A stretch of DNA of 64,000 nucleotides from a candidate division Hyd24-12 bacterium UBA6080 (GCA_002436025.1 DIXM01000016.1:1-64000); one strand, 5' to 3'; positions 17,583 through 26,730 are shown, counted from the first letter of the stretch. A program made the numbers and translations. The notes: a model not told the origin generated them from the letters alone.

Positions 17583-19358
17583 TCACCTGAGTTTCACGAA
17601 CACGGTGCTCAGTGTCCGCGACGGCGTGTTGAGGACCGCCACGTAAACCCCTGCGGGAATTTCATTTCCATCCAAGGCAAAAAGCAGGTATGCCGCTCCG
17701 CCAAAAACGGTGGTGCCGATGACCTGCCTTCCGGCGATGTCGTACACACGGAGTTCGCCGGAAAGACCCTGCCCGACCATCGCCGAAGGGGTTCCGATGC
17801 TTGGGTTTGGAAACACCCAGAATTCAGCCCGGGAAAGCGGCGCGGATGTCTCTTCACTGACACCCACGCCCTGAAGCACCGAGAAGTCTTCGGGTGAGAC
17901 GTACTGGTGGGTGTACCCCCCGGCGGTGGCGGTGATCCTCATCCTGCAAGTGGTCGAGTTGACCTGTGGCACGATCCATTGAAACCGGCAGTTGTCGGGA
18001 ATACCGGTGGCAACCGCAACCCACGGGCCGTCGGGGCCCGTGGCGGAGAAATGAATGTCTATCGAGGCCTGGCCGTAAGCCGGCGGAACAGCGGTGAGCC
18101 AGCGCACGAAGCGCGCCGAGCCGGCCATGAACGTCTTGCCCCCCGAGGGTGTTGCGAGCCTTGTGGAGAGCGCGGAGGGCTCCTGCCAGGGTGAATAGGC
18201 CCGGGCGATGTTGGTGTAGTTGTATGCGGTTCCCTCGGCGGCCTGGACCACTATGTCCTCGCGGCCGTCGTGGTCAAAATCCCCCGAAACCCGCATGGCC
18301 GAGTAGTGACCCGGAGTGGAGAACGTGAAAGTGGCGTCCGAAACCCAGTTGCCCTGACCGTTGCCCATGTAGGTCCGGCCAATGGTTCCGGCGTATGCCA
18401 CCGCGTCGAGGTTGCCGTCGCCGTTCAGGTCACCGAACTGGACCATGGAGTAACTGACCCCTGAAGGGAGGCCGATGGACATGTCCACCCACTGCTGCAT
18501 TCCGGTGTCGTACGAGTAGGCCCTCACGCCCGAGTCACTGCCCATGGAAACAAGAATGTCATCGGCACCGTCGTTATTGAAGTCGCCTGAATCGACGGCC
18601 ACCAGGTAGTTCGGGGGGAACCCGCCCTGGTCGAGGGTGAAGCCGAACGCCCCGTCTCCGAAGAAGATGTAGGTTTCCTGGCGGGTGCAGATGAAGTCCA
18701 TGTTGCCGTCGGCGTCGAAGTCGCCGGTTTCCAGGGTGTAGTTCGCGTTGGCCCCGGCCTGGACCCACTCCTGCGTCCAGGTGCCGTCGCCGTGGTTCCT
18801 GTAAACCCGCACACCGTTGCCCGAGCCGAAAGACTGTGAGACGATGTCCAGAAGCCCGTCGTTGTCGAAGTCGGCAAGGTCGGTCGCGAACATGCCGTAA
18901 TCTTCGCCGTTCTCTCCCAGCCCGTCATCCCAGGGAACCCAACCGGTACCCGTACCGTTCCCCAGGGCGGCGCCGATGAGCCGGTCGCCGAAACCGCCGC
19001 TGCCGTAGTTGTGATGGATGCCCCATGCCACATCCATCGTTCCGTCGTTGTTCAGGTCTCCCAGCGCGCATCCGCCGTAACCGAAATTGCCCTCCTTGGC
19101 CACGGTCCAGTTGCCCAGACCGTCGCCGAACCAGACCATGATACCGAGTTGTCCGCCCCCGGGGTTCCCGTGATCGCTCATCGTGATGATGTCGAGATGG
19201 CCGTCTCCGTTCACATCCGAAAGCTCGTACTCGGTCCTTCCGTTCTCCCGGGCGGGCGTGTTGAGGCCGTTGGCTTTCAGGACAAGGGTAACCGTGTTGC
19301 TTTCCCGTACTGTTGCAGGTGTCAGCGCGAGGAGAAGTGGCAGCAGAAATGTGAACAC
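17583..19358 (-). CDS. VCBS/FG-GAP repeat protein with type IX-like sorting tail
   Basis: 591-aa secreted protein. After a signal peptide (MFTFLLPLLLALTPATV) come about six FG-GAP/VCBS repeats with D-x-N-x-D-G-x-x-D Ca2+ loops (SDVNGDGHLDI, GDLNNDGTMDV, ADFDNDGLLDI, GDFDADGNMDF, GDLNGDGNLDA, GDFDHDGREDI), probably a beta-propeller. The C-terminus (about 500-591: VFPNPS, LRVYDIAGRQV, IPAGVYVAVL, TVFVKLR) is a Por/type IX type A sorting domain, implying outer-membrane export. GTG 19358 sits 5 nt after GGAGGTG and is preferred over TTG 19376. Its ligand is unknown. Confidence 0.87.
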   Translation of the reverse strand: MFTFLLPLLLALTPATVRESNTVTLVLKANGLNTPARENGRTEYELSDVNGDGHLDIITMSDHGNPGGGQLGIMVWFGDGLGNWTVAKEGNFGYGGCALGDLNNDGTMDVAWGIHHNYGSGGFGDRLIGAALGNGTGTGWVPWDDGLGENGEDYGMFATDLADFDNDGLLDIVSQSFGSGNGVRVYRNHGDGTWTQEWVQAGANANYTLETGDFDADGNMDFICTRQETYIFFGDGAFGFTLDQGGFPPNYLVAVDSGDFNNDGADDILVSMGSDSGVRAYSYDTGMQQWVDMSIGLPSGVSYSMVQFGDLNGDGNLDAVAYAGTIGRTYMGNGQGNWVSDATFTFSTPGHYSAMRVSGDFDHDGREDIVVQAAEGTAYNYTNIARAYSPWQEPSALSTRLATPSGGKTFMAGSARFVRWLTAVPPAYGQASIDIHFSATGPDGPWVAVATGIPDNCRFQWIVPQVNSTTCRMRITATAGGYTHQYVSPEDFSVLQGVGVSEETSAPLSRAEFWVFPNPSIGTPSAMVGQGLSGELRVYDIAGRQVIGTTVFGGAAYLLFALDGNEIPAGVYVAVLNTPSRTLSTVFVKLR

Positions 19359-19414
19359 TCCGTCACCTCCCGGCAAAGGATGAGGACACGATCAGCGGTT
19401 GTCCCGAAAGCACC

Positions 19415-20308
19415 TTAAGGCCGCCACTGGAGCGGGCTTCTGATATTGCTCCTGTCGGCTCCGGTAACCATCAGGTTCCTCCACTGGAGGAGCTGGGCCA
19501 CCGAGTAGAGGCTCATGTCTATCCGCCCGATGGCAAAGAGCCCGAATTCGTTGCCGTAGACCCGGGAGAAGCTTGTCATCATGCCGTCCACGATGTAGGC
19601 CGTGGTGGCCGAAGGCCTGCCGTTCCAGGTCATCCGGGCCATCTCGGTCTGGACTTCGCCTGTCCTCGGGATGGAACCGCCCGGGTAGGCAAAGGCCCTG
19701 ACTTCATCCGCACGCAACCCAAGAAGGGGTCTGAAGCGGTTCAGCGAACCGTTGACCTGAACCTTCCAGCCTTCTGGGGGCAGGCGGCGGAACGAGGTGT
19801 GGTTGAGGGAGTGGTTGCCCAGTTCATGGCCCATATCCATGAGGGAATGGAACTTCTCCATGGAGTCGCGGCCGAAGGGGACCTTGTCCCAGCTCACGAA
19901 GAAGGTCACGCCGCCCCCGAAGTCGGGATGCTCTTCCAGAAAGCCCTGCACGATGCCCAGGGCGCTCGAGGGGTCGGGCTGTTCCGTTCCGGGAAGGAAA
20001 CGGTAGTTGTCCTCCCAGCCGTCGTCGAACGTTATCATCACGGGCCTTTTCCCCGCCGGGACGTGCATGAGCCTGTTCTCGATGTCGCGGGGGGTGATCA
20101 GGTAGAACCCGTTCTCGTAAAGGGCCTGGAGGTCGCTTGAGAGCCTGTAGGTCGAAACCCCGTACTGAACCGGTGGGTCGCTGACATGATGGTAGCAGAG
20201 CACGGGTATGCCGCTTGGAAAATCTTCGGGATCGGACTCGCGGTACTCAAGCGGCGGTGCGGTGAACAGACCCGCGGCCATCAGGAAGAACAGAAGGAAT
20301 GCCGTCAT
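19415..20308 (-). CDS. Polysaccharide deacetylase (NodB homology)
   Basis: 297 aa. The N-terminal signal segment is MTAFLLFFLMAAGLFTAP. The NodB domain shows motif 1 MITFDDGWEDN (metal-binding and catalytic Asp), motif 2 GNHSLNH (H-x3-H metal ligands) and motif 3 RAFAYPGG. It probably removes acetyl groups from an envelope or extracellular glycan outside the cytoplasm. ATG 20308 overlaps the upstream lipoprotein stop as ATGA, so the two are translationally coupled. Much longer in-frame starts lie inside the lipoprotein gene and lack a signal peptide. Confidence 0.9.
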   Translation of the reverse strand: MTAFLLFFLMAAGLFTAPPLEYRESDPEDFPSGIPVLCYHHVSDPPVQYGVSTYRLSSDLQALYENGFYLITPRDIENRLMHVPAGKRPVMITFDDGWEDNYRFLPGTEQPDPSSALGIVQGFLEEHPDFGGGVTFFVSWDKVPFGRDSMEKFHSLMDMGHELGNHSLNHTSFRRLPPEGWKVQVNGSLNRFRPLLGLRADEVRAFAYPGGSIPRTGEVQTEMARMTWNGRPSATTAYIVDGMMTSFSRVYGNEFGLFAIGRIDMSLYSVAQLLQWRNLMVTGADRSNIRSPLQWRP

Positions 20309-21021
20309 AGGGAGGGTATCACCGTGAACCTGTCCAGTTCCACCCTGATCCCGGCGTCCGCGAATACCCCGGCTACGCCCATGGCAGGCATTCTGAGGCG
20401 AACCACCTGGATGAGCTGCCCGTTCACGAAGAAGTCGATGTAACTGCCGTGGACCTGGGCCGACAGCTCGACCGAAGGCATGGAGAAGGGGAGGAGCCTG
20501 CTGCGCTCGAAGCTGCCGAGCCCCATGACCGTGAACCACATGCCGTTGCGGCACTCCTGAACGGTGTACTGCCCCCGCGAGTTCACCCCGAGGAGGACGA
20601 AGTTCTGTTCGTCCGCGGCCCTGAGAACGAGCCCGACGACCGAGTGCATCGGCGCGTCCACCAGGTTGAACCTGGCCTCGATCATGCCGTCGCGGATAAG
20701 ACCGGCGGTGCTCAGAAGAACAACGGGCTGGCTGCCGGGGCGGTTGTCGAGCTGGAGGGCCCCGCCGTACACCTCGAAGGGGATGGAGGGACCGAAGGGG
20801 CGGTCGAGGGAGGTCTCGAAAAGGCAGTTCACGAGCGTGTCGCCCGGGACGAGGGGAGTGGCAGGCATCTCTTCTGATGATGACTGACCGGTGGTGGGCG
20901 ACGTTCCCGTTATGCCGCCCGCGAAAAAGCCGCTGGTCCTTGCCTGCCTGCCGCAGGATGAGACCATGGGGACAAGGATGAGCAGGGGCATCACGGCAGC
21001 CGGAACAAGGTATTTTTTCAT
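20305..21021 (-). CDS. Lipoprotein, possible concanavalin-like fold
   Basis: 238 aa with signal peptide MKKYLVPAAVMPLLILVPMVSSC (lipobox VSSC). A Gly/Ser/Thr-rich linker follows, then a beta-rich domain (MIEARFNLVDAPMHSVVGLVLRAADEQNFVLLGVN, YIDFFVNGQLIQVV). The '...xxGLVLRA.D.xNFxLLxxN...' pattern is like the laminin-G/DUF1080 jelly-roll domains that bind glycans, which fits its coupling to the deacetylase; this is inference. It is transcribed divergently from the next gene, with 47 nt between starts. Confidence 0.72.
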   Translation of the reverse strand: MKKYLVPAAVMPLLILVPMVSSCGRQARTSGFFAGGITGTSPTTGQSSSEEMPATPLVPGDTLVNCLFETSLDRPFGPSIPFEVYGGALQLDNRPGSQPVVLLSTAGLIRDGMIEARFNLVDAPMHSVVGLVLRAADEQNFVLLGVNSRGQYTVQECRNGMWFTVMGLGSFERSRLLPFSMPSVELSAQVHGSYIDFFVNGQLIQVVRLRMPAMGVAGVFADAGIRVELDRFTVIPSL

Positions 21022-21068
21022 GAGCGGTTTTCCATTAGGGTTGTGGTGAAGTGAAAGGGCGTGAATCC

Positions 21069-21863
21069 ATGGGAAAAACTAAGATTGCCCTGCTGCTTTG
21101 TCCAGTGCTTTCCTGCGGGACTGGTTCGGGCAATGGCGCGGTCGATCTCCCCGCTTCGGTCCCGGTCGCCTTCATGGCGGACCAGGGCGTCACGGTAACC
21201 GCCACAGCCATCACGAGCCGCATGGAACCATTGTACTTCGCCGGAACCGGCCAGATGATCCTCGACTCGGTGACGACTGCAGCCACGGTGGAGCCGGGAG
21301 ACACGATCGCAAGGCTCAGGGACCCGGTAAGTCAGTTCCTCGAGTCGAGGATAACCATGGAAGTCGCTCTCGAGGATGCCATTGGGAACACCGCAAGCGC
21401 CGACAGCCTCAGACGCATCCTCTCGTCAACGCCGTGGTTCAGGTATCTGATATCGGACCGGGAAGGCCCGGTGACCTTCCCGCACCCCGGCGCCCTTCTT
21501 AACCCGGGTGACACCGTTGCCATGATCAGTACTGCCCTTTCGGGCGATTCGCTCTGGGTGCTCCGGTCGCCACTCCCCCTTGCGTTCTGGCCTCCCGTCC
21601 CGGGCCTCGTCCTGACTCAAACATCCCCAGACACTGCTCTGGCAACTGGGAGCGCGCCTTCAAACAGCTTTGTCCTTCCGGGAACCTGGGAACTGCCGGC
21701 CACGGCCCTCAGGGAAGCCGGGCTTCGTATATTCGTGCTTACAGCCTCGGGAGACAGCCTTCCCGTGAGGATACTGGGCCAATCGCCGGCGGGAATGTTC
21801 GTGTACTGCGAGGAATCACTGGATTCGCTGCCCCTCATCCCATGGGCGGCCCGAAGGGAGTAG
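21069..21863 (+). CDS. Lipoprotein with lipoyl-like segments, unknown
   Basis: 264 aa. N-terminus MGKTKIALLLCPVLSCGTG has a lipobox (VLSC). The mature part contains TATAITSRMEPLYFAGTGQM and two VxPGDTxAxL/I turns (VEPGDTIARLRD; LNPGDTVAMIS), a spacing like the biotinyl-lipoyl hairpins of periplasmic adaptor (HlyD/RND) proteins, but the usual coiled-coil arm is short. No transporter gene is beside it. ATG 21069 places the lipobox correctly; an upstream GTG (21051) is less likely. Function unknown. Confidence 0.65.
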   Translation: MGKTKIALLLCPVLSCGTGSGNGAVDLPASVPVAFMADQGVTVTATAITSRMEPLYFAGTGQMILDSVTTAATVEPGDTIARLRDPVSQFLESRITMEVALEDAIGNTASADSLRRILSSTPWFRYLISDREGPVTFPHPGALLNPGDTVAMISTALSGDSLWVLRSPLPLAFWPPVPGLVLTQTSPDTALATGSAPSNSFVLPGTWELPATALREAGLRIFVLTASGDSLPVRILGQSPAGMFVYCEESLDSLPLIPWAARRE

Positions 21864-21869
21864 TTCGGA

Positions 21870-23102
21870 ATGACACGGATAGGCTTCAGCTCGTCCTTCG
21901 ATCATCCCCTGATCTCGCGGGACACCGTTGAGTGCTTCCACGAGTTCAGAAAGCAGGGGCGGCTCGGTTTCATGGAACTCCCACGCAACGACTCCCTTCT
22001 GAACGCCTCACTTGAAATGGCATCCAGGGCTGCTTCCATGGGGAACACCATGCTTGTCTGCGGGATTGGTGGTTCATCGCTCGGGCTCAGGGCCCTGCTT
22101 TCGGCTCTGGGCACCCCTTCGGGAAGGTCGGTCCGTGTCCTCGAATCACCAGACACAAGGCTTCTAAAGGGCGTTGTTGATACATGCGATCCCCGCGACA
22201 CCACCCTTTCGGTCATCACGAAGAGCGGCGGCACCTCCGAAACCCTTTCCCTGTTCATGAAACTTCATCCCTGGATAGGAAGCGACTCAAGGGTCTTCGC
22301 GGTGACCGACCCCGAGCGGGGAGACCTCAGAAAGCTTGCGGCGGACCGGGGCTTTAACACGCTTCCGGTACCCCCCGCGGTTGGCGGACGCTATAGCGTT
22401 CTCAGCCCGGTCGGTCTGTTCCCTGCGGCCTTTGCCGGTATCGACGTGAAAGCCGTGCTTGGCGGAGCGGCGGGAGTTATGGACGACTTCCTCGAAAACG
22501 GTCCGGACAGTCTTGCGGGGAGGGTCACGGCGGCTTACCTCAACCACTTTCACACCCATCCCGTGCATGTTTTCATGCCCTACACCGATCTTCTCTACGA
22601 CACGGCGCTCTGGTTCGCGCAGCTCTGGGCGGAGAGCCTGGGGAAAGCGCGCAACCTCGACGGAACCCCGACCTGCACCGGCCAGACCCCCCTTGCATGC
22701 CGGGGCCCCTCAGACCAGCACTCGCTGGTCCAGCTCTTCATGGAGGGTCCGATGGACAAGATGTTCACCATTGTCGGCGAGACTCCTCCGGAAAAGGGCA
22801 GGGTAGTGCCCGGACCTTACGCCGCGTACCCCTCAATGGCCTTCCTTGAAGGAAAAAGCCCCGACGAGCTGCGCAGCGCGGAGGAAGAGGCAACCGCATC
22901 GGCCCTTTCGGAAAGGGGGCTTCCCGTTTGCCGTCTTTCCATTCCGTCGGTTTCAGCGGAAGTGATGGGGGCGGTGTTCATGCTGTTCCAGATCGCCACG
23001 GTGCTCACGGGCCTGGCCCTCGATGTGGATCCCCTTGACCAGCCCGGGGTCGAGCGGGGCAAGATCCTCACCTTCAGGGCCATGGGAAGGGCGGGCTTCT
23101 GA
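21870..23102 (+). CDS. pgi: Glucose-6-phosphate isomerase
   Basis: 410 aa, short bacterial-type PGI that interconverts glucose-6-P and fructose-6-P in glycolysis/gluconeogenesis. SIS-domain motifs: VCGIGGSSLGLRALL (phosphate loop), VITKSGGTSETLSLF, VTDPERGDLRKLA, VGGRYSVLSPVGLFPAA and DQHSLVQLFMEGP. The length is close to bacterial forms of about 420-450 aa. It begins 7 nt after the preceding lipoprotein gene. Its stop TGA overlaps a possible CTG start of the next gene. Confidence 0.95.
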   Translation: MTRIGFSSSFDHPLISRDTVECFHEFRKQGRLGFMELPRNDSLLNASLEMASRAASMGNTMLVCGIGGSSLGLRALLSALGTPSGRSVRVLESPDTRLLKGVVDTCDPRDTTLSVITKSGGTSETLSLFMKLHPWIGSDSRVFAVTDPERGDLRKLAADRGFNTLPVPPAVGGRYSVLSPVGLFPAAFAGIDVKAVLGGAAGVMDDFLENGPDSLAGRVTAAYLNHFHTHPVHVFMPYTDLLYDTALWFAQLWAESLGKARNLDGTPTCTGQTPLACRGPSDQHSLVQLFMEGPMDKMFTIVGETPPEKGRVVPGPYAAYPSMAFLEGKSPDELRSAEEEATASALSERGLPVCRLSIPSVSAEVMGAVFMLFQIATVLTGLALDVDPLDQPGVERGKILTFRAMGRAGF

Positions 23103-24328
23103 CTTTTTCGCTTCTGCTGTGCGTTATGTCCGTCACCGGCGGGCACTTTTCCAATGACTGGTACATGCTTCTCGAGGACCGCTGGGAGTGGAGCGCCACA
23201 GCTTCGTTCCTTGCCTCCGACGGCTTCGGCGGGGTTCTTTCAGACGGCATGCCCCTTGTTCCATTCGGTGCCCCTCCCGTGCCCCCCCTTACGGAAAGAC
23301 GGTTCACAACAGTCGCCAACCCGGTTGAATCGGGGCTCTGGTCGGGCGGGGAGTGGTGCCTGGTCTCCGAATACCCTGAAATGCCCGACAGTCTTCTACA
23401 AAGCGGCATCTCCCTGCTTCAGAACACTGAGAAGCGCAGCAGGTATTCGGTGTACCTGAGGCGCAGGCTTCCCGGTGATGTCCTTGGCTCGCTTTCCGCC
23501 TACAGGGGCGATTCCTCGGAAGTTTCCATGGTCAGGCTTTCGCGGGGGTCCCTGGAAGCCCGCGGGGTCTCATGGAAGGAGGGCTATTCCATTGCAGCCG
23601 GAATCTCACCGGGACCGGCCCGCATCATGGGCGGCTTCTCCCGGCTGTTCCCGGGGGACAGAAGGCCCTCGATCCTTGGTGAGATAAGGGCATACCCGGG
23701 CAAGGTATTTCTGGGGGCGGGAGTGGGAACCGCATGGACCGACCCAGATGTACTGTGGCGTGGCGCACTGCTTGCGGGAGTGTTGCTTGATCAGGCTATA
23801 ATATCTTTGCATGGCGACATAACCGATAGCTCAAGTGTTGCTTCCATGGGCATTTCCCTTCCCGGACTGGTGTCCGCAGGTGTCTCGGTTCCCGACTCGG
23901 GAGACGTTCGAGTTTTCATGACAGGTGGGGTGGGGGCCCTCGGTCTTTCGGGAAGGTTCAATGATGCGAACCGCGCCGCTGCGTCACTCGGTATTGAAAG
24001 CGGTGTTCTGCGGGGAATGGGGGCGGTGTGCTGGGATTTCGACAGCGACTCGCTCAGCCTTGCCGCCTGGGCGCTTCCCGGCGTGAACTGGTACAGGGCC
24101 AGGATCGAAGCGGGCGCCAGGGTTTCCGCCGGAATGGACGACGAAGGCTCGTGGGAGGGCGTATTCGACGGCCTTCTCGGCTTCACCCTGCGCACTTTTT
24201 CCTTCGCGCTGGCCATCGAGGACTTCACATCACCAGAGAGCCGCTCCTGGACCTTCGGCATCACCTGGAGCTTCAGCGACGACCCGCCCGATCACGGTGG
24301 GGAGGAGGGGGAGGAGGGGGAGAGATGA
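23099..24328 (+). CDS. Beta-rich exported protein, possible CUG start
   Basis: About 409 aa from CTG 23099, or 400 from ATG 23126. The longer form adds a hydrophobic stretch (MTFSLLLCVMSVTGG) that would serve as a signal peptide; from ATG 23126 none remains. CTG overlaps the pgi stop as CTGA. The body is Gly/Ser-rich with amphipathic strands (SLSAYRGDSSEVSMVRLSRG, VFMTGGVGALGLSGRF) and an aromatic-ended C-terminus (WTFGITWSF) before a Gly/Glu tail, resembling an outer-membrane beta-barrel. The last codons lie in a GGGGAGGAG repeat that doubles as the purN ribosome site. Confidence 0.68.
   Translation: MTFSLLLCVMSVTGGHFSNDWYMLLEDRWEWSATASFLASDGFGGVLSDGMPLVPFGAPPVPPLTERRFTTVANPVESGLWSGGEWCLVSEYPEMPDSLLQSGISLLQNTEKRSRYSVYLRRRLPGDVLGSLSAYRGDSSEVSMVRLSRGSLEARGVSWKEGYSIAAGISPGPARIMGGFSRLFPGDRRPSILGEIRAYPGKVFLGAGVGTAWTDPDVLWRGALLAGVLLDQAIISLHGDITDSSSVASMGISLPGLVSAGVSVPDSGDVRVFMTGGVGALGLSGRFNDANRAAASLGIESGVLRGMGAVCWDFDSDSLSLAAWALPGVNWYRARIEAGARVSAGMDDEGSWEGVFDGLLGFTLRTFSFALAIEDFTSPESRSWTFGITWSFSDDPPDHGGEEGEEGER
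24298..24324 (+). repeat. GGGGAGGAG tandem repeat overlapping purN ribosome site
   Basis: Almost three copies of GGGGAGGAG encode the Gly/Glu tail of the upstream protein. They also place several overlapping Shine-Dalgarno matches just ahead of the purN ATG at 24325. Copy-number change could alter purN translation. Confidence 0.6.
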
Positions 24329-24915
24329 CCGGTATTCCCATCGGCGTCCTGGCCAGCGGCAGGGGAAGCAATTTCGCTGCCCTTGTCAGGGGCGACACGT
24401 CGCCCGGGTTCGTTCGGGTGCTTCTTACAGACGATCCTGAAGCTCCGGCGCTTGCCCTTGCCCGAGACATGGGGGTGGAGGGGGAGTACATTTACCCCGG
24501 CCCCCGCAGGACGTGCTTCGATGTGGCGAGTGAGAAAGAATGGGCTCAATTCCTCCTTGAAAGGGGCGTTGAACTGGTGTGCCTGGCGGGCCTGATGCGG
24601 GTTCTGAAGGGCCCGCTTATCGATGCATTCCCGGGACGTATCCTGAACATCCACCCATCGCTCCTTCCCTCGTTCCCCGGCCTTGACGCCCAGGGGCAGG
24701 CCATCAGATACGGGGTGAAGGTCTCGGGCTGCACCGTTCACTATGTGGACAGAGGGGTGGACACCGGACCAATACTTCTGCAGACCCCCGTACGGGTCAA
24801 ACCCACTGACGACCGCGAGGTTCTTTCCCGGCGTATCCTCGACGCCGAACACCTGCTTTACCCCAGAGCGGTGAAGCTGCACCTTCAAAGTGCGCTCTCC
24901 AAACGCCTGAACTGA
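24325..24915 (+). CDS. purN: Phosphoribosylglycinamide formyltransferase
   Basis: 196 aa. It uses 10-formyl-THF to formylate GAR in purine synthesis. Motifs: IGVLASGRGSNFAAL (GAR phosphate loop), CLAGLMRVL, ILNIHPSLLPSFPG (catalytic Asn-His), CTVHYVDRGVDTGPILLQ (catalytic Asp). Length matches E. coli PurN (about 212). The ATG overlaps the previous stop as ATGA and follows repeated GGAGG sequences, so it is probably well translated. No other purine gene is nearby. Confidence 0.95.
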   Translation: MTGIPIGVLASGRGSNFAALVRGDTSPGFVRVLLTDDPEAPALALARDMGVEGEYIYPGPRRTCFDVASEKEWAQFLLERGVELVCLAGLMRVLKGPLIDAFPGRILNIHPSLLPSFPGLDAQGQAIRYGVKVSGCTVHYVDRGVDTGPILLQTPVRVKPTDDREVLSRRILDAEHLLYPRAVKLHLQSALSKRLN

Positions 24916-24935
24916 ATCAGAATCACCGGCGCCCC

Positions 24936-24964
24936 TTGAAGATTGGCGCAAATCCATAGATATT
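24936..24964 (+). promoter_or_regulatory. Promoter TTGAAG-17-GATATT
   Basis: TTGAAG (24936-24941) and GATATT (24959-24964) are separated by exactly 17 bp, in the 83-nt gap between purN and the peptidase gene whose GTG start is 35 nt further on. It has the same layout as the boxes before cmk and the toxin-antitoxin pair. Confidence 0.6.
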
Positions 24965-24998
24965 CCTGCTGTTCCATCAACAGGGAAAGGCGGTTCCG

Positions 24999-25931
24999 GT
25001 GGCATTCTCCGTGGCTGGGTTCATCTGGCTTCTACTGCTGGGCGTGCCCGACGACCCCATACCCGCTGAACCTGTCCTTTCGCTGATGGTGAACGAAACC
25101 CCCCTTGCCCCTCACATGACATCATTCATAGCCGAAGCCGGCTCATTGGTGCGGGTTTCGTGTTCAGATTCGCTGGTCTGGAGCATCTGCGACATGCAGG
25201 CCGCCGGACGCGAGTTCAGTTTCACCCTTCCCCGCAGCCATGGCATCTTCACGCTCACCGCCCGGAATGGCTCATCCATTCAGCAGTGGGCCGTGATAGT
25301 ACCGGTGCAGGGCTGCAGGATGCGCACCGCGACCCTCAATTCCTACCCCATGGGTTTTTTCGGGGGAACCGAGTCGGTAACCCGTCGAAACATTCCGGAC
25401 CGTTTCATCGAACTCAACGGAGAAACGATCGGAACAAGGCTCTCAACGCACTTCGCCATGAACGACTTCCTCTGCACCATCAGGGGTGACTGGCCCCAGT
25501 ACATGGCCCTCGACCTCCAACTGGTTCAGAAGCTCGAAGCGCTTCTCGCCGAGGTCAAAAACCTTTACCCCGAAGCCAGGGAACTGCACATCATCAGCGG
25601 TTTTCGCACCCCCGCCTACAACGCCTCGATAGGCAACGAGACCGACAATTCCCTCCACCTTTACGGCAAGGCGGCCGATTTCTGGATCGAGGGCTGGCCC
25701 GCCAACAACCTCATGGACGATGTCGACCGCAACAAGAGGATAGATGTCTACGACGGCGAATACGTGATCGGGCTCATCAGGGCCCTCGAGGCCAGGGGGG
25801 ATGTTGCCGCCGGCGGTGCTTCCGCCTACAGGTGGACCGAATCCCACGGGCCATACGTTCACGTCGACACCCGTGGCAGTGCAGCCCGATGGCAGACCAG
25901 GCGCAACCTGGTGACCGACCCCGTGATCTGA
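24999..25931 (+). CDS. Peptidase M15-like DD-carboxypeptidase
   Basis: 310 aa with a signal peptide (MAFSVAGFIWLLLLGVP). Residues about 30-130 form a beta domain; the C-terminal half is an M15/VanY-YcbK-type Zn peptidase: HIISGFRTPAYNAS, then SLHLYGKAADFWI (S-x-H-x6-D) and GPYVHVDTRG (third ligand His). It should trim peptidoglycan stem peptides in the periplasm. The next gene is an L,D-transpeptidase, making a wall-remodelling pair. GTG 24999 is the only start that gives the signal peptide. Confidence 0.87.
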   Translation: MAFSVAGFIWLLLLGVPDDPIPAEPVLSLMVNETPLAPHMTSFIAEAGSLVRVSCSDSLVWSICDMQAAGREFSFTLPRSHGIFTLTARNGSSIQQWAVIVPVQGCRMRTATLNSYPMGFFGGTESVTRRNIPDRFIELNGETIGTRLSTHFAMNDFLCTIRGDWPQYMALDLQLVQKLEALLAEVKNLYPEARELHIISGFRTPAYNASIGNETDNSLHLYGKAADFWIEGWPANNLMDDVDRNKRIDVYDGEYVIGLIRALEARGDVAAGGASAYRWTESHGPYVHVDTRGSAARWQTRRNLVTDPVI

Positions 25932-25950
25932 TCCACCGGAAGGAACAGTT

Positions 25951-26730
25951 TTGAAATCCAACCAGTACCCTGCCGTTCTGTTTTCCTGTGTTGCCCTGTG
26001 CCTTGTCGTAAGCCTCTTCACCCTCGGCCGCTCAACGGAAAGGGTCCGCAGCTACTGCGCCCTCATCGAGGCCAGGCACAACAGGGATTCCCTGTCGCTG
26101 GACACCCTGAAGGCGGTGAACGCTTTCCTTGTCTCCGAGCTGGACTCACTCCAGACATTCAGACACCAGAACGACAGCCTCAGGGTGCGGCTTGCCGAGG
26201 CAACGCTCTCACAGACCTACCCGGGTTACTACCTGGTCATAGACGCCACACAGAACCGTTTTCACCTGCGCAGGGGCAACATGCTCGTCCGCTCGGGTTT
26301 CGTGGGCACCGGAAAGGGGTGGACCGAGAACGCGGCCGGGCACGCGTGGGATTTCAGCACACCCAGGGGTCTTCGCCATGTGCTCTACAAGACCCGCAAC
26401 CCCTACTGGTACCGTCCGGACTGGTACTGGCAGGAGCAGAGCCTTCGCCCGCCCTCCCCGGGGCAGGAGGTCACCATACCCGATGGACTTAGCTGGGAGG
26501 AACAGGTCGACTACTTCAACGACTCCCTCACCTCATCGGAGCGGGTGTATGTCAGGGTGGTTCCCGGAGCTCTGGGGAGCTATGCCCTCGGCCTCGGAAG
26601 CGGGATACTCCTGCATTACGGCGTCGGGAGGGGCGGCAACGTGAGCCACGGCTGCATTCGCCTGGCATCTGACGACCTCGAGGCCATTTTCAGGACCCTC
26701 GAGATCGGCTCGCCGGTTCTCATATACTGA
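25951..26730 (+). CDS. L,D-transpeptidase (YkuD)
   Basis: 259 aa, anchored by an N-terminal hydrophobic segment (about 8-27), then a short coiled coil (about 45-80). The YkuD domain runs from YLVIDATQNRFHLRRGN to the catalytic HYGVGRGGNVSHGCIRL, with the conserved His and the SHGC cysteine nucleophile. It probably makes 3-3 peptidoglycan crosslinks or attaches proteins to the wall. An insertion containing NPYWYRPDWYWQE before the active site is also seen in other YkuD proteins. TTG 25951 follows GGAAGGA. Confidence 0.92.
   Translation: MKSNQYPAVLFSCVALCLVVSLFTLGRSTERVRSYCALIEARHNRDSLSLDTLKAVNAFLVSELDSLQTFRHQNDSLRVRLAEATLSQTYPGYYLVIDATQNRFHLRRGNMLVRSGFVGTGKGWTENAAGHAWDFSTPRGLRHVLYKTRNPYWYRPDWYWQEQSLRPPSPGQEVTIPDGLSWEEQVDYFNDSLTSSERVYVRVVPGALGSYALGLGSGILLHYGVGRGGNVSHGCIRLASDDLEAIFRTLEIGSPVLIY

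Noticed and set aside
23790..23812. TATAAT hexamer within the beta-rich gene
   Set aside because: It is intragenic and the nearest TTG hexamer is 8 bp away, so it does not fit a promoter.
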